From IMG/VR virus record IMGVR_UViG_3300002231_000657, positions 39,737-62,995 of that record: a stretch of 23,259 nt of DNA; one strand, written 5' to 3'. Source of the DNA: a virus. A program made the translations under genes and the position numbers. This document shows, one piece after another, positions 7,975 to 15,357 of the stretch (positions are counted from its first letter, which is position 1; every line of letters starts with the position of its first letter). The notes beneath the pieces are model-generated. The model made no database searches, was not told where the DNA came from, and saw only the letters and a program-made list of their open reading frames with translations.

Positions 7975-8625
7975 ATGATAATAGGAATTCTAGGAATTGC
8001 CGGAAGTGGTAAAGACACCATAGCAGATTATTTAGTTGAAAATTATAATTACAAGAAAGACAGTTTCGCAGCATCACTCAAAGATGCAACCGCAGTGATG
8101 TTTAACTGGGACCGCGAAATGCTGGAAGGTAGCACACCAGAATCGAGAGAAGAACGAGAAATAATAGATCCATACTGGAGTGAAAAATTAGGAATGCCAT
8201 GGTCTCCACGATATGCATTACAGTATCTCGGCACAAATGTCCTACGCAAACAATTCTACGATGGGATTTGGCTATCTAGCTTAGAACACAGATTATTGAC
8301 AGCAAAGCACGATACAGTTATTTCCGATGTAAGATTCCCAAATGAAGTAAAATTAATCAAAGAATCCGGCGGTATCCTCATCCATGTTAAACGTGGAGTC
8401 AACCCAGCCTGGCAAGAGATAGCAATCGAAGCAAACAAAGGCAATGCCGACGCCATTGCTGTCATGCAAGGAAAATATTCGCATGTACATGAATCAGAAT
8501 GGGCCTGGGCAGGTACCAAAGCAGATTACACAGTCGACAATAACAGATCGTTCGAAGAACTATACAGTGATGTTAGTGCAGTGTGGAATGGTATTACAAC
8601 TAAGCCAAATTTGACGTTAGTTTAA
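7975..8625 (+). CDS. 1: Deoxynucleoside monophosphate kinase (T4 gp1-like)
   Basis: A 216-residue P-loop kinase; T4 gp1 is about 240 residues. It phosphorylates dNMPs to dNDPs to supply phage DNA synthesis. The Walker A loop GIAGSGKDT is at residues 7-15 at the very N-terminus, as in this family. SFAASLKDATAVMF, LQYLGTNVLR and ISDVRFPNE follow in the order expected of dNMP kinases. An AAGGAG site at 7959-7964 fixes ATG 7975. It is a single gene behind P2, which fits early/middle timing for nucleotide metabolism. The product should be cytoplasmic. I cannot tell which dNMPs it accepts. Confidence 0.85.
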   Translation: MIIGILGIAGSGKDTIADYLVENYNYKKDSFAASLKDATAVMFNWDREMLEGSTPESREEREIIDPYWSEKLGMPWSPRYALQYLGTNVLRKQFYDGIWLSSLEHRLLTAKHDTVISDVRFPNEVKLIKESGGILIHVKRGVNPAWQEIAIEANKGNADAIAVMQGKYSHVHESEWAWAGTKADYTVDNNRSFEELYSDVSAVWNGITTKPNLTLV

Positions 8626-8859
8626 ATATCGATAAATAGTTTTACGTGATACGTTATATTTTGCAGCAAGCTCGGTAACATTCATAGTTTTACGATCCTC
8701 TAAAATGCGGCTTTTGTCGCATTTTCTATTCTTTAAATTACTTACACCTTTTTTAGATCTGCTAATTTTAGCCTTTGATGCATCACTGTGATGTTTCCCC
8801 GCGAAACCTTTTGTAGGCGTAGTGACGTTTATTATTATGGGTTTAGTGTTTATATCCAT
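8617..8859 (-). CDS. NUMOD3 plus HTH fragment, probable homing-endonuclease remnant
   Basis: This is the only supported minus-strand frame: 80 residues from ATG 8857-8859, or 99 from an upstream ATG at 8914-8916 that lies within promoter-like DNA. It has a NUMOD3 motif (GFAGKHHSDASKAKISRSKKG) and then a C-terminal helix-turn-helix (MNVTELAAKYNVSRKTIYRYL). Both are DNA-binding parts of phage homing endonucleases. No HNH or GIY-YIG nuclease domain is present, and neither start has a clear ribosome site. It overlaps the 3' end of the dNMP kinase gene by 9 nt. I read it as a decayed or orphan DNA-binding piece; it might still be made as a small regulator. Confidence 0.5.
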   Translation of the reverse strand: MDINTKPIIINVTTPTKGFAGKHHSDASKAKISRSKKGVSNLKNRKCDKSRILEDRKTMNVTELAAKYNVSRKTIYRYLN

Positions 8860-8867
8860 GGTATATT

Positions 8868-8875
8868 TATTTATC
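8868..8875 (-). promoter_or_regulatory. GATAAATA on the minus strand
   Basis: The late-promoter octamer read on the minus strand, 8 bp before ATG 8859 of the NUMOD3/HTH frame. That distance would leave almost no leader. A second minus-strand copy is at 8907-8914. Confidence 0.4.
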
Positions 8876-8878
8876 AAA

Positions 8879-8886
8879 GATAAATA
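8879..8886 (+). promoter_or_regulatory. GATAAATA late promoter for the tail sheath gene
   Basis: The + strand octamer lies about 100 nt upstream of the sheath ATG, in a gap that also has a good AAAGGAGA ribosome site. It is 3 bp from one minus-strand copy and about 20 bp from another, giving a divergent cluster. Confidence 0.65.
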
Positions 8887-8906
8887 ATACGAAGGAAAAA
8901 GGCTTT

Positions 8907-8914
8907 TATTTATC
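8907..8914 (-). promoter_or_regulatory. GATAAATA on the minus strand, second copy
   Basis: This octamer on the minus strand would start transcription some 40 nt upstream of ATG 8859, a more normal leader length for the NUMOD3/HTH frame. It overlaps the alternative ATG 8914-8916. Confidence 0.4.
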
Positions 8915-8986
8915 ATCTACCACTAAAAAAGTTCAAAAACAAAATTAAGTGTTAGGTAAACAAACATCAAAAGGAGAAAATTAACT

Positions 8987-11380
8987 ATGCTAGTCAGTCC
9001 AGGCGTTAATGTAACCGTAACAGACGAGAGCTTCTATGTAGGAGCAGGTCCAGGTACAGTGCCACTAATATTCATTGCTACAGAGCAAGACAAATTAAAT
9101 TCCGCAGGCGATGCAACAGCAGACGGAACTACAAAAGCAAACGCAGGTAAGTTATACTTAATGACTAGCCAACGTGAATTGCTACAAACGTTTGGTACTC
9201 CAAACTTTAACAACGTTGGCGGTTCAAGTCAACATGGTAACGAACTTAACGAATACGGTTTGTTAGCAGCATACTCATACTTAGGTAACGCAAACCGTGC
9301 ATATGTTGTACGTGGCGATTTAGACCTAGGTCAACTACAACCACTGAATGATTCACCAGTAGGCGATCCAGTAAACGGAACATATTGGTTAGATGAAGCA
9401 GTAGCAGATTTTGCTATTTACGGTTGGGAAGATTCAGGAAGCGGTCCTTCATGGAAAGCACAGATTCCTACAGTAATTACAGCAGCACAATTAGACGGTG
9501 GATTCCTACCAACTATAGCTGGTGCACAAGGCGACTACGCAATATGCCCAGGTGTTACAGGAGCAGGTGAAAATGCATTATTTATGTATTCTGGTTCTTG
9601 GATACGTGTTAATGCTTCGTCCGCAGTACCTAGTCAATACGACTACCAAGTTAAAAAAATATATCCTACAGCACAATTAAGTTCAGCACCACTAGACGAT
9701 GGTTTAACACAACCATACGATACATGGATTAACATGTCAGAATTAAGCCTCGGTCTTAAAGTTTGGGATTCATCACTCGGAGCATTTGTAGCACAGGAAG
9801 CACCAGGATTTGAAACTGATGCAGAAGCTACTTCATACTACGGCACACCAGCAGATGGCGATTTATACATCCAGTACAATGTTGCTACATTCGAAGATCA
9901 ATTCTTTGTTAAACGCTATAACATCGTTACTGAATTGTGGGAAGGCCTTTCGTACGAGACAGGAGCAACGGCTCCAACCACTGCGGCAGCAGCAGGAACA
10001 CTATGGTTCAACAACGACATTGCAATTGACTTGTTAGTCAACGACGGTGCAGGAGCATGGGCAGAAATTTCAACTACATTATCAATTCAACCAAGTGAGC
10101 CAAGTTTACCAGTAGCTGGTGATATTTGGGTTGACACAGACCAACTAGATGCATATCCTGTGATTTACAGATATAATGGATCTGCTTGGATTGTTACTGA
10201 TAACACTGATCAAACTACTCCAAACGGTATCGTATTTGCTGATGCTAGAGTAGCACCAGGTGATTTATTAGATGCAGACGCACCTGATCCACTACTATAC
10301 CCAGAAGGTATGTTACTATGGAACTCACGTTACAGCACAATGAACGTTAAAGAATGGACTCCGGGTTACACATTCGAAGGTACATTAATTGGTGATCGTT
10401 GGGTATCAGTTAGCGGTAACGCATTAGACGGTTCACTGTTAGCAGGACGTCATGCACAACGTCAAATGGTTATCGAAGCAATTGCTTCTTCAATTGTTGA
10501 CAACGATGAAATCCGCGCAGAAGCAATTGTATTTAACTTAATGGCTGCTCCAGGTTACATCGAAGCAGTAGACGAAATGATTGCACTTAACGTAGACAGA
10601 AAAGAGAAAGGATTCATTATTGCTGATGCACCAATGCGTTTATCATCATCTGCTACAGACATGCAAGCATGGGCACAAAATTCAAACAACGCAGCAACAA
10701 ACGGCGAAGACGGTTTGATTGCAGCAGATCCATACGTAGGTGTTTACTACTCAGCATGTTTAACTACTAACATAGACGGCGAAGCAGTTGTACAACCAGC
10801 AAGTCACATTATGTTACGTACTATGGCATACAACGACCAAGTAGCATACCAATGGTTTGCACCAGCAGGTTTACAACGTGGTCGAGTACAAAACGCAGAA
10901 TCGGTAGGTTACTTAGATAGCGAAAGCGAATATGTATCAGTACAACTTAACGAAGGCCAACGTAATACATTGTATGTAAACAACGTTAACCCAATTGCAT
11001 TTATTCCTGGTTCAGGTTTAGTTGTATTTGGTCAAAAGACACGTAGCCCAGTTAGTTCGGCACTAGATAGAATTAACGTAGCACGTTTAATTAACTACAT
11101 ACGTTATCAAGCAGAACAATTAGCTCGTCCGTACTTGTTTGAGCCAAACGATGCACTTACACGTTCTAACGTAAAAGACGCATTTGATCGTTTCTTGTCA
11201 GAACTTATTACTTTACGTGGTCTTTATGACTTCTTAGTAGTATGTGATACAAGCAACAACACCGGCGCAAGAATTGACCGTAACGAACTTTGGATCGATA
11301 TAGCAATACAACCAGTTAAAGCAATTGAGTTTATTAATATACCGATAAGAATTCGTAACACAGGTTCTGATTTAGCATAA
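8987..11380 (+). CDS. 18: Contractile tail sheath protein (T4 gp18-like)
   Basis: A 797-residue protein that forms the contractile sheath around the tail tube; T4 gp18 is 659 residues. The N-terminus starts LVSPGVNVTVTDESFYVG and includes the conserved AYSYLGNANRAYVVRGDLDL. The conserved C-terminal domain runs from about 440 to the end: QWFAPAGLQRGRVQNAESVGYL, LNEGQRNTLYVNNVNPIAFIPGSGLVVFGQKT, then VARLINYIRYQAEQLARPYLFEPND and AIQPVKAIEFINIPIRIRN. Residues about 130-400 are an insertion built of repeated G(T/D)xW/Y units (GTYWLD, GDYAI, GDLYIQ, GTLWFN, GDIWVDT), probably surface-exposed beta domains. This explains the extra length. It has AAAGGAGA upstream and an intrinsic terminator behind it, so it can be transcribed alone at high level. 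Confidence 0.95.
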   Translation: MLVSPGVNVTVTDESFYVGAGPGTVPLIFIATEQDKLNSAGDATADGTTKANAGKLYLMTSQRELLQTFGTPNFNNVGGSSQHGNELNEYGLLAAYSYLGNANRAYVVRGDLDLGQLQPLNDSPVGDPVNGTYWLDEAVADFAIYGWEDSGSGPSWKAQIPTVITAAQLDGGFLPTIAGAQGDYAICPGVTGAGENALFMYSGSWIRVNASSAVPSQYDYQVKKIYPTAQLSSAPLDDGLTQPYDTWINMSELSLGLKVWDSSLGAFVAQEAPGFETDAEATSYYGTPADGDLYIQYNVATFEDQFFVKRYNIVTELWEGLSYETGATAPTTAAAAGTLWFNNDIAIDLLVNDGAGAWAEISTTLSIQPSEPSLPVAGDIWVDTDQLDAYPVIYRYNGSAWIVTDNTDQTTPNGIVFADARVAPGDLLDADAPDPLLYPEGMLLWNSRYSTMNVKEWTPGYTFEGTLIGDRWVSVSGNALDGSLLAGRHAQRQMVIEAIASSIVDNDEIRAEAIVFNLMAAPGYIEAVDEMIALNVDRKEKGFIIADAPMRLSSSATDMQAWAQNSNNAATNGEDGLIAADPYVGVYYSACLTTNIDGEAVVQPASHIMLRTMAYNDQVAYQWFAPAGLQRGRVQNAESVGYLDSESEYVSVQLNEGQRNTLYVNNVNPIAFIPGSGLVVFGQKTRSPVSSALDRINVARLINYIRYQAEQLARPYLFEPNDALTRSNVKDAFDRFLSELITLRGLYDFLVVCDTSNNTGARIDRNELWIDIAIQPVKAIEFINIPIRIRNTGSDLA

Positions 11381-11404
11381 TAATTATAATATAATAATTA
11401 TAAT
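11377..11404 (+). repeat. 14-bp tandem direct repeat after the sheath gene
   Basis: ATAATAATTATAAT occurs twice head to tail (11377-11390 and 11391-11404). The first copy includes the sheath stop codon, and the block runs into the terminator stem. It is probably a slippage duplication. Confidence 0.8.
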
Positions 11405-11407
11405 ATT

Positions 11408-11431
11408 GGGAGGCTTCGGCCTCCCTTTTTT
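11408..11431 (+). terminator. Intrinsic terminator after tail sheath
   Basis: The stem GGGAGGC (11408-11414) pairs perfectly with GCCTCCC (11419-11425) around a TTCG tetraloop and is followed by six T. This is the strongest terminator in the window and separates the sheath gene from the SPRY gene. Confidence 0.95.
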
Positions 11432-11440
11432 ATGATTCTA

Positions 11441-11448
11441 GATAAATA
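11441..11448 (+). promoter_or_regulatory. GATAAATA late promoter for the SPRY-domain gene
   Basis: The octamer starts 10 bp after the terminator T-run and lies 85 nt before ATG 11534. The order terminator, late promoter, gene shows that the next unit is started afresh. Confidence 0.7.
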
Positions 11449-11533
11449 AAAGAAACAGTAGATTACTAACACAAAACAATTTACATACCTACACAAAACA
11501 TACATGTAATCCTTAAATAAAAAGGAGACAGAT

Positions 11534-12274
11534 ATGTCATTAACAATAAAAGGCCAAATAACAGCACTTGGCCAAATAACAACAGGAAATATTCCACCAA
11601 CCACTACAAATGCAGTTTGGTCATCAACAAAGAAAGCATCCGATTGGTCGCTATCGAATGGTGATTTGTCAGTAGCAAATGCAGGTAATGGTGCGCCAGC
11701 TTTCGGTGGTGTAGCAACAGAAGGTGGTATTACGTCAGGAAAGCATTATTGGGAAATAACAATAACTAGCATTGGTACCGCCGGCAGTAAAGGCGATATA
11801 TTAGCTGGTGTAGCTAAGACTTCGACTTATCCTACTGCAAATGTTGATTGGTTCAACGGTAGTAACGGAACAGATAAAATAATATGCGAGTTCGGTGGTT
11901 TAAGTGTGAACCAATCGATGCGTACTAACGACAATGGTATAGTTACTGGGTTTACTCAACAGAGTGTAGCATTTGGCGCAGCACCAAATCCAGGTGTTAT
12001 CATTGGTGTAGCATTTGACGCAGATACAAGAATTTGTAATATTGCGTTAAACGGAACATGGCAACGTGGCACATCACAAGTAGATGTAGAAAACGGTGTT
12101 ACTACAAATTCGACAGGTAAAGGCAACGGTACAGCAGGGTCGTATCATGCTATAATCGGCTCGCACGATAACAATACATTTGGTAGTTGTGCGTTTACAG
12201 CAAACTTTGGCCAAAACGCATTTACGTATACTGTGCCATCTGGTTATAACGCAGGATTATTAGTAACTATTTAG
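11534..12274 (+). CDS. SPRY-domain protein, probable virion or adhesion accessory
   Basis: A 246-residue protein with AAAGGAGA upstream. After a short N-terminal tail (about 1-25) the rest is a SPRY/B30.2-like beta sandwich: WSLSNGDLSV, SGKHYWEITI (69-78), GDILAGVA (87-94), VIIGVAFDADTRICNIALNG, and a closing FTANFGQNAFTYTVPSGY. SPRY modules bind proteins or glycans and occur on phage tail and head decoration proteins. The gene sits between sheath and tube with its own late promoter and its own terminator, so it is probably a virion component made in set amounts. No signal peptide is seen. The ligand and the position on the particle cannot be told from sequence. Confidence 0.8.
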   Translation: MSLTIKGQITALGQITTGNIPPTTTNAVWSSTKKASDWSLSNGDLSVANAGNGAPAFGGVATEGGITSGKHYWEITITSIGTAGSKGDILAGVAKTSTYPTANVDWFNGSNGTDKIICEFGGLSVNQSMRTNDNGIVTGFTQQSVAFGAAPNPGVIIGVAFDADTRICNIALNGTWQRGTSQVDVENGVTTNSTGKGNGTAGSYHAIIGSHDNNTFGSCAFTANFGQNAFTYTVPSGYNAGLLVTI

Positions 12275-12291
12275 CAATTGTTAAAAGATTC

Positions 12292-12316
12292 AAGGCTGCA
12301 ACAACCAGCCTTTTTT
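12292..12316 (+). terminator. Intrinsic terminator after the SPRY gene
   Basis: AAGGCTG (12292-12298) pairs with CAGCCTT (12306-12312) around a 7-nt loop and runs into a T-tract to 12316. Confidence 0.85.
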
Positions 12317-12341
12317 CTTGACAAAAAAATCTGTCTCAAAC

Positions 12342-12349
12342 GATAAATA
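12342..12349 (+). promoter_or_regulatory. GATAAATA late promoter, distal copy, for tail tube
   Basis: The octamer lies 85 nt before the tail tube ATG, just past the terminator. A second copy lies 46 bp downstream, so the tube gene has two late promoters in tandem. This would fit the need for many tube subunits. Confidence 0.65.
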
Positions 12350-12394
12350 CAGTTGTATAAAATAAACATCACGAAAATAAAATATGACAAAAGT

Positions 12395-12402
12395 GATAAA
12401 TA
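12395..12402 (+). promoter_or_regulatory. GATAAATA late promoter, proximal copy, for tail tube
   Basis: The octamer lies 32 nt before ATG 12435, with AGGAG at 12424-12428 between them. Confidence 0.7.
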
Positions 12403-12434
12403 TAATAAATGAAAAGTATTCATAGGAGTATACA

Positions 12435-13049
12435 ATGGCAACATTAGATAAATTTGGAGTACCACTAGACGGTCAAAAGTTAGGTATATTACATCCTAAA
12501 CAGTCATACCGTTTTCGTGTAGTATTCAACAACTTCGGTACCGGCAACAATTTACGTGAAATGACACAGAACGTCATGACAGTAGGTCGTCCAACACCGA
12601 CATTCGCAGACGTAGAATTACATGCATATAATTCACATGCTAAACTTGCAGGTAAAGCAACTTGGGGCGATATAGAACTTAAATTACGTGATGATATTAA
12701 TTCGTCAGTTGCATCGGCAGTCGGTGCTCAGTTACAGAAGCAATTTAACTTCTTTGAGCAAACATCAGCAGTAGCAGGTGTAAACTACAAATTCACAATG
12801 GAACTTCACGTACTAGACGGTACTGACGCAGATGCGTTAGAAGAATGGATTTGCGAAGGTTGTTATTTAAGCAGCGTAGCATACGGAGATCACGACTATT
12901 CTAGTTCAGATCCAATGGAAGTTACATTAACTATTAAAATAGACAACGCAACACAAATAGCAGGACCAAATAACAACGGTGGTTCAGTAGTTGGCGGCGA
13001 TCCATTCCCGAATGACGAAAGTCCAACAGGTGGATCTACATTCGCTTAA
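12435..13049 (+). CDS. 19: Tail tube protein (T4 gp19-like)
   Basis: A 204-residue protein whose hexamers stack into the inner tail tube through which DNA passes; T4 gp19 is 163 residues. The family pattern is clear: YRFRVVFNNFG (25-35), VGRPTPTFADVELHAYNS (50-67), GDIELKLRDDINSSV, VGAQLQKQFNFFEQTSAVAG and ALEEWICEGCYL...YGDHDYSSSDPMEVTL. The extra length is mostly a glycine/asparagine/serine-rich C-terminal tail after about residue 172. AGGAG at 12424-12428 fixes ATG 12435. It is first in an operon with the tube-fold baseplate-like gene, the unknown 14384 gene and gp4. Confidence 0.93.
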   Translation: MATLDKFGVPLDGQKLGILHPKQSYRFRVVFNNFGTGNNLREMTQNVMTVGRPTPTFADVELHAYNSHAKLAGKATWGDIELKLRDDINSSVASAVGAQLQKQFNFFEQTSAVAGVNYKFTMELHVLDGTDADALEEWICEGCYLSSVAYGDHDYSSSDPMEVTLTIKIDNATQIAGPNNNGGSVVGGDPFPNDESPTGGSTFA

Positions 13050-13064
13050 TAAGGGAGCCATAAT

Positions 13065-14384
13065 ATGGCTATACCGCACATTCCAAACGATAACAAAGGT
13101 ATTCACTTACGTGGTTCACACCATGCAAGTGATATCTTTCGGTTAAACGATGCATGGTTAGACCAAGCACCCAAATTAAAATTCGAAAGCTGGATACGAT
13201 TCAATTTCAATACGGAAGATGATGTTAAACGAGAATGGGTTGACAAATATCTTCCAGAAGCAACAGGAAGCCCAGCAATTATTGCATCCTTAGTTAAAAA
13301 TGCTTCATATCCAAACATGGATATAGAAACAGATACCTTAAATCAATACAATAAGAAAAGACTAGTACAAAAGAAAATAAATTTCGATCCTATCACGGTT
13401 GTGATGCACGATGTGCCACATGGCCAGACTCTTGCATTTTGGGAATTGTATTATAATTATTATTTTAGAGACGGCCGCCCAGAAAACGAAACATCATCCG
13501 GCAAAAAAATCAAAAAAACAAATATCGATAGTAAGAATCCTATAATAGCATATAACGAAGGAACTGAATTTACAGATTTCCCATCCGGAGCAAACGGTGG
13601 CTTACTACCTGATACAACGACACACGATATGTTTGGTTATGTTAATCATAAATCAAAAAATCAATTAATCAGAAGCATCGAACTGTTTTACAGTCGTGGT
13701 GGAATATATAGCAAAGTAATACTTATAAATCCAAAAATAACAAAATTTCAACATGATACTTTTGATTACGCAGGTGTTGCAGATACAATGCAGTTAACAT
13801 TCTCCATAGAATATGAGAACGTAGTATACGGCAATCATAAATACTATTTAGAAGAAAACGGAGATATTAAAGCACTACCAGATGTTGTCGATCTGCCACA
13901 CCAAGATAATCCACCACCTGAGAGACCACTGCCGACCAGAGATATCACAGGACTAAAAAATGATGTCAAAATTAAACCTATCGGCGAAGGCGGCACAACG
14001 TCTGTATTAAATTCCATATTATCAGGCAATGCAGAATTTGGAGATGGGCCTATTACAAACGCAGCTGAAAATATATTAAATAATACGGTAGGCAACGTAC
14101 AAGGCCAGCTAGGTAACATTGTGGGTAACATAGGAAACGACGTCGCAAGATCACTGACTCGAGGATTACAGACGGGCAACTTCTCACTGAGCCCAAATCC
14201 AATAGATTCTGCAAAAAATATAATTAGTAATACGGGTAGTAACATAACAAATCGTGTCACACAGCAAGCCACTAATGCAGTCGGTAACGCAATCGGTCAA
14301 GGCATTAACAACCTGTTCAACTCAGGTTCCGATAATGCACAAGGCGGCACCGGTAACGGCCCTGGACAATCAGGAGGCGGATAA
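13065..14384 (+). CDS. Tube-fold baseplate/tail protein, possibly gp54- or gp48-like
   Basis: A 439-residue protein with AGGGAG upstream. The N-terminal part (about 36-275) looks like a tube/baseplate fold: LKFESWIRFNFN, KKINFDPITVVMHDVPHGQTLAFWELYYNYYF (103-134), then RSIELFYSRGGIYSKVILINPKITKFQHDTFDY and MQLTFSIEYENVVY. Such sequences recall the T4 tail-tube initiator gp54 and cap gp48, which share the gp19 fold. The C-terminal 150 residues are low complexity, rich in N, G, S and I (INNTVGN, LTRGLQTGNF, TNAVGNAIGQGINNLF). The tail looks helical or disordered and ends in glycines. It directly follows the tube gene and overlaps the next start, which supports a role at a tube end. The exact T4 counterpart is uncertain. 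Confidence 0.6.
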   Translation: MAIPHIPNDNKGIHLRGSHHASDIFRLNDAWLDQAPKLKFESWIRFNFNTEDDVKREWVDKYLPEATGSPAIIASLVKNASYPNMDIETDTLNQYNKKRLVQKKINFDPITVVMHDVPHGQTLAFWELYYNYYFRDGRPENETSSGKKIKKTNIDSKNPIIAYNEGTEFTDFPSGANGGLLPDTTTHDMFGYVNHKSKNQLIRSIELFYSRGGIYSKVILINPKITKFQHDTFDYAGVADTMQLTFSIEYENVVYGNHKYYLEENGDIKALPDVVDLPHQDNPPPERPLPTRDITGLKNDVKIKPIGEGGTTSVLNSILSGNAEFGDGPITNAAENILNNTVGNVQGQLGNIVGNIGNDVARSLTRGLQTGNFSLSPNPIDSAKNIISNTGSNITNRVTQQATNAVGNAIGQGINNLFNSGSDNAQGGTGNGPGQSGGG

Positions 14385-14842
14385 TGACACAACGAAATAG
14401 CACAATAGCAAATAGCTTTCGCGGAAAAGATGTCAAATCACAGTACGATGGCAACCAATTCAACAACACCTTTGGCGGCGGCGATGGCACTGAACAATCT
14501 CCCCCACCAGAACTAGCAAAACTGTTAGGCGAAGCCACAGTACCGGCCAGCGTTGATTCGATCACGTACAACGTTATAAAAGCATATTTCGTTTCGAAAG
14601 GCTCTAGCCAGAGAAACGCATCAGCCATGGTCCTGTTAATCATCGACGCAGCAAAACTACAAAATACGTCACCGATGAAATTGCTCGAAGAATTTAAAAC
14701 AGCAAACGTGTCACTGTCCGATACTATGCAATATGCAGTAAACATGTTAAGCGGTTCTACAACATCACGTATCGGAACAGCAACTACAAAGGACAATAGT
14801 AAAAGCTATAAATCAAGACTCATTAATCCGAAACCACTATAA
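14384..14842 (+). CDS. Uncharacterised tail/head operon protein
   Basis: A 152-residue protein with AGGAGG at 14372-14377 and an ATG that overlaps the preceding stop. The first 45 residues are polar and glycine-rich (GKDVKSQYDGNQFNNTFGGGDG). Residues about 60-125 look helical (YNVIKAYFVSKG, ASAMVLLIIDAAKLQ, PMKLLEEFKT, MQYAVNML), followed by a basic tail (KSYKSRLINPKPL). No membrane segment is seen. Its place between a tube-fold protein and gp4 suggests an assembly or baseplate-hub role. I recognise no named family. Confidence 0.75.
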   Translation: MTQRNSTIANSFRGKDVKSQYDGNQFNNTFGGGDGTEQSPPPELAKLLGEATVPASVDSITYNVIKAYFVSKGSSQRNASAMVLLIIDAAKLQNTSPMKLLEEFKTANVSLSDTMQYAVNMLSGSTTSRIGTATTKDNSKSYKSRLINPKPL

Positions 14843-15291
14843 TGAGACGCACACAAAAAGGTTATTTCGAACCTAAAAATCCACAGAAATTACTATCCAA
14901 CAAAAGAATAATATATAGAAGTTCTTGGGAATTATCTTTTATGAGAATGGCAGATTCACATCCAAATATAATCCAATGGGCAAGCGAACACCCAGATACA
15001 AGAATACCGTATTATAATCCAGTAACACATAAACATACAATTTATGTACCTGATTTTTTTGTCGTCTACAAAGATAAAAACGGAAAGAAAAGAGTAGAGT
15101 TAATAGAGATAAAACCAGCAGCAGAGACATACCTAAAAGAAGCAAAATCAAATAGACATAAATTGGCACTTGCGGTGAATGTGGCGAAGTGGAAAGCAGC
15201 CCAAGAATGGGCGGCACGTAAAGGCATAAAATTTAGAGTTTTAACGGAATATGACATCTTCAATAACCCAGGAAAAAAGAGAAAGAAGTAG
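14842..15291 (+). CDS. 4: Head completion protein (T4 gp4-like) with a PD-(D/E)xK nuclease motif
   Basis: A 149-residue protein; T4 gp4 is about 150. The family core is visible: IIYRSSWELSFMRMADSHPNI (23-43), a WASEHP turn, IPYYNP, YVPDFFVVY (68-76), ELIEIKP (86-92) and KWKAAQEWAARKGIKFRVLTE. E30, D71 and E89-x-K91 fit the active site of PD-(D/E)xK endonucleases, consistent with gp4 acting on DNA or at the portal when a packaged head is finished. T4 gp4 mutants fill heads that cannot join tails. The ATG overlaps the previous stop, and the TAG stop overlaps the GATAAATA promoter of the HNH gene. The protein ends in a lysine-rich tail. Confidence 0.88.
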   Translation: MRRTQKGYFEPKNPQKLLSNKRIIYRSSWELSFMRMADSHPNIIQWASEHPDTRIPYYNPVTHKHTIYVPDFFVVYKDKNGKKRVELIEIKPAAETYLKEAKSNRHKLALAVNVAKWKAAQEWAARKGIKFRVLTEYDIFNNPGKKRKK

Positions 15292-15298
15292 ATAAATA
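15291..15298 (+). promoter_or_regulatory. GATAAATA late promoter before the HNH gene
   Basis: The octamer overlaps the gp4 stop codon and lies 59 nt before ATG 15358. A hairpin lies between it and the ribosome site. Confidence 0.6.
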
Positions 15299-15300
15299 AA

Positions 15301-15334
15301 AGTGTAGCTCGCGTATTGGCGTACCAGCTACTCT
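15301..15334 (+). other. Hairpin in the leader of the HNH gene
   Basis: GTAGCT (15304-15309) pairs with AGCTAC (15326-15331), extended by AG/CT across one T-T mismatch; the loop is 16 nt. No T-tract follows, so it is not a standard terminator. It sits 9 nt before AAGGAG (15343-15348). The sequence GTACCAG occurs both in the loop/stem edge (15321-15327) and right after the ribosome site. A role in controlling translation is possible. Confidence 0.5.
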
Positions 15335-15357
15335 AATACTATAAAGGAGTACCAGCA

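Noticed and set aside
8631-8638. GATAAATA at 8631 as a + strand late promoter
   Set aside because: It lies within the HTH-coding part of the minus-strand frame, more than 300 nt from the sheath gene, and a better-placed copy exists at 8879.
11377-11404. AT-rich tandem repeat as a replication origin or attachment site
   Set aside because: Only two 14-bp copies, directly abutting a terminator; slippage explains it and nothing else suggests an origin.
12318-12347. TTGACA at 12318 with GATAAA 18 bp downstream as a fifth sigma70 promoter
   Set aside because: The -10 is poor and the spacing differs from the other four; the GATAAATA late box explains the downstream motif better.
13844-14272. Long minus-strand frame antisense to the baseplate-like gene
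   Set aside because: It mirrors the low-complexity repeats of the + strand gene, with no ribosome site or family pattern.
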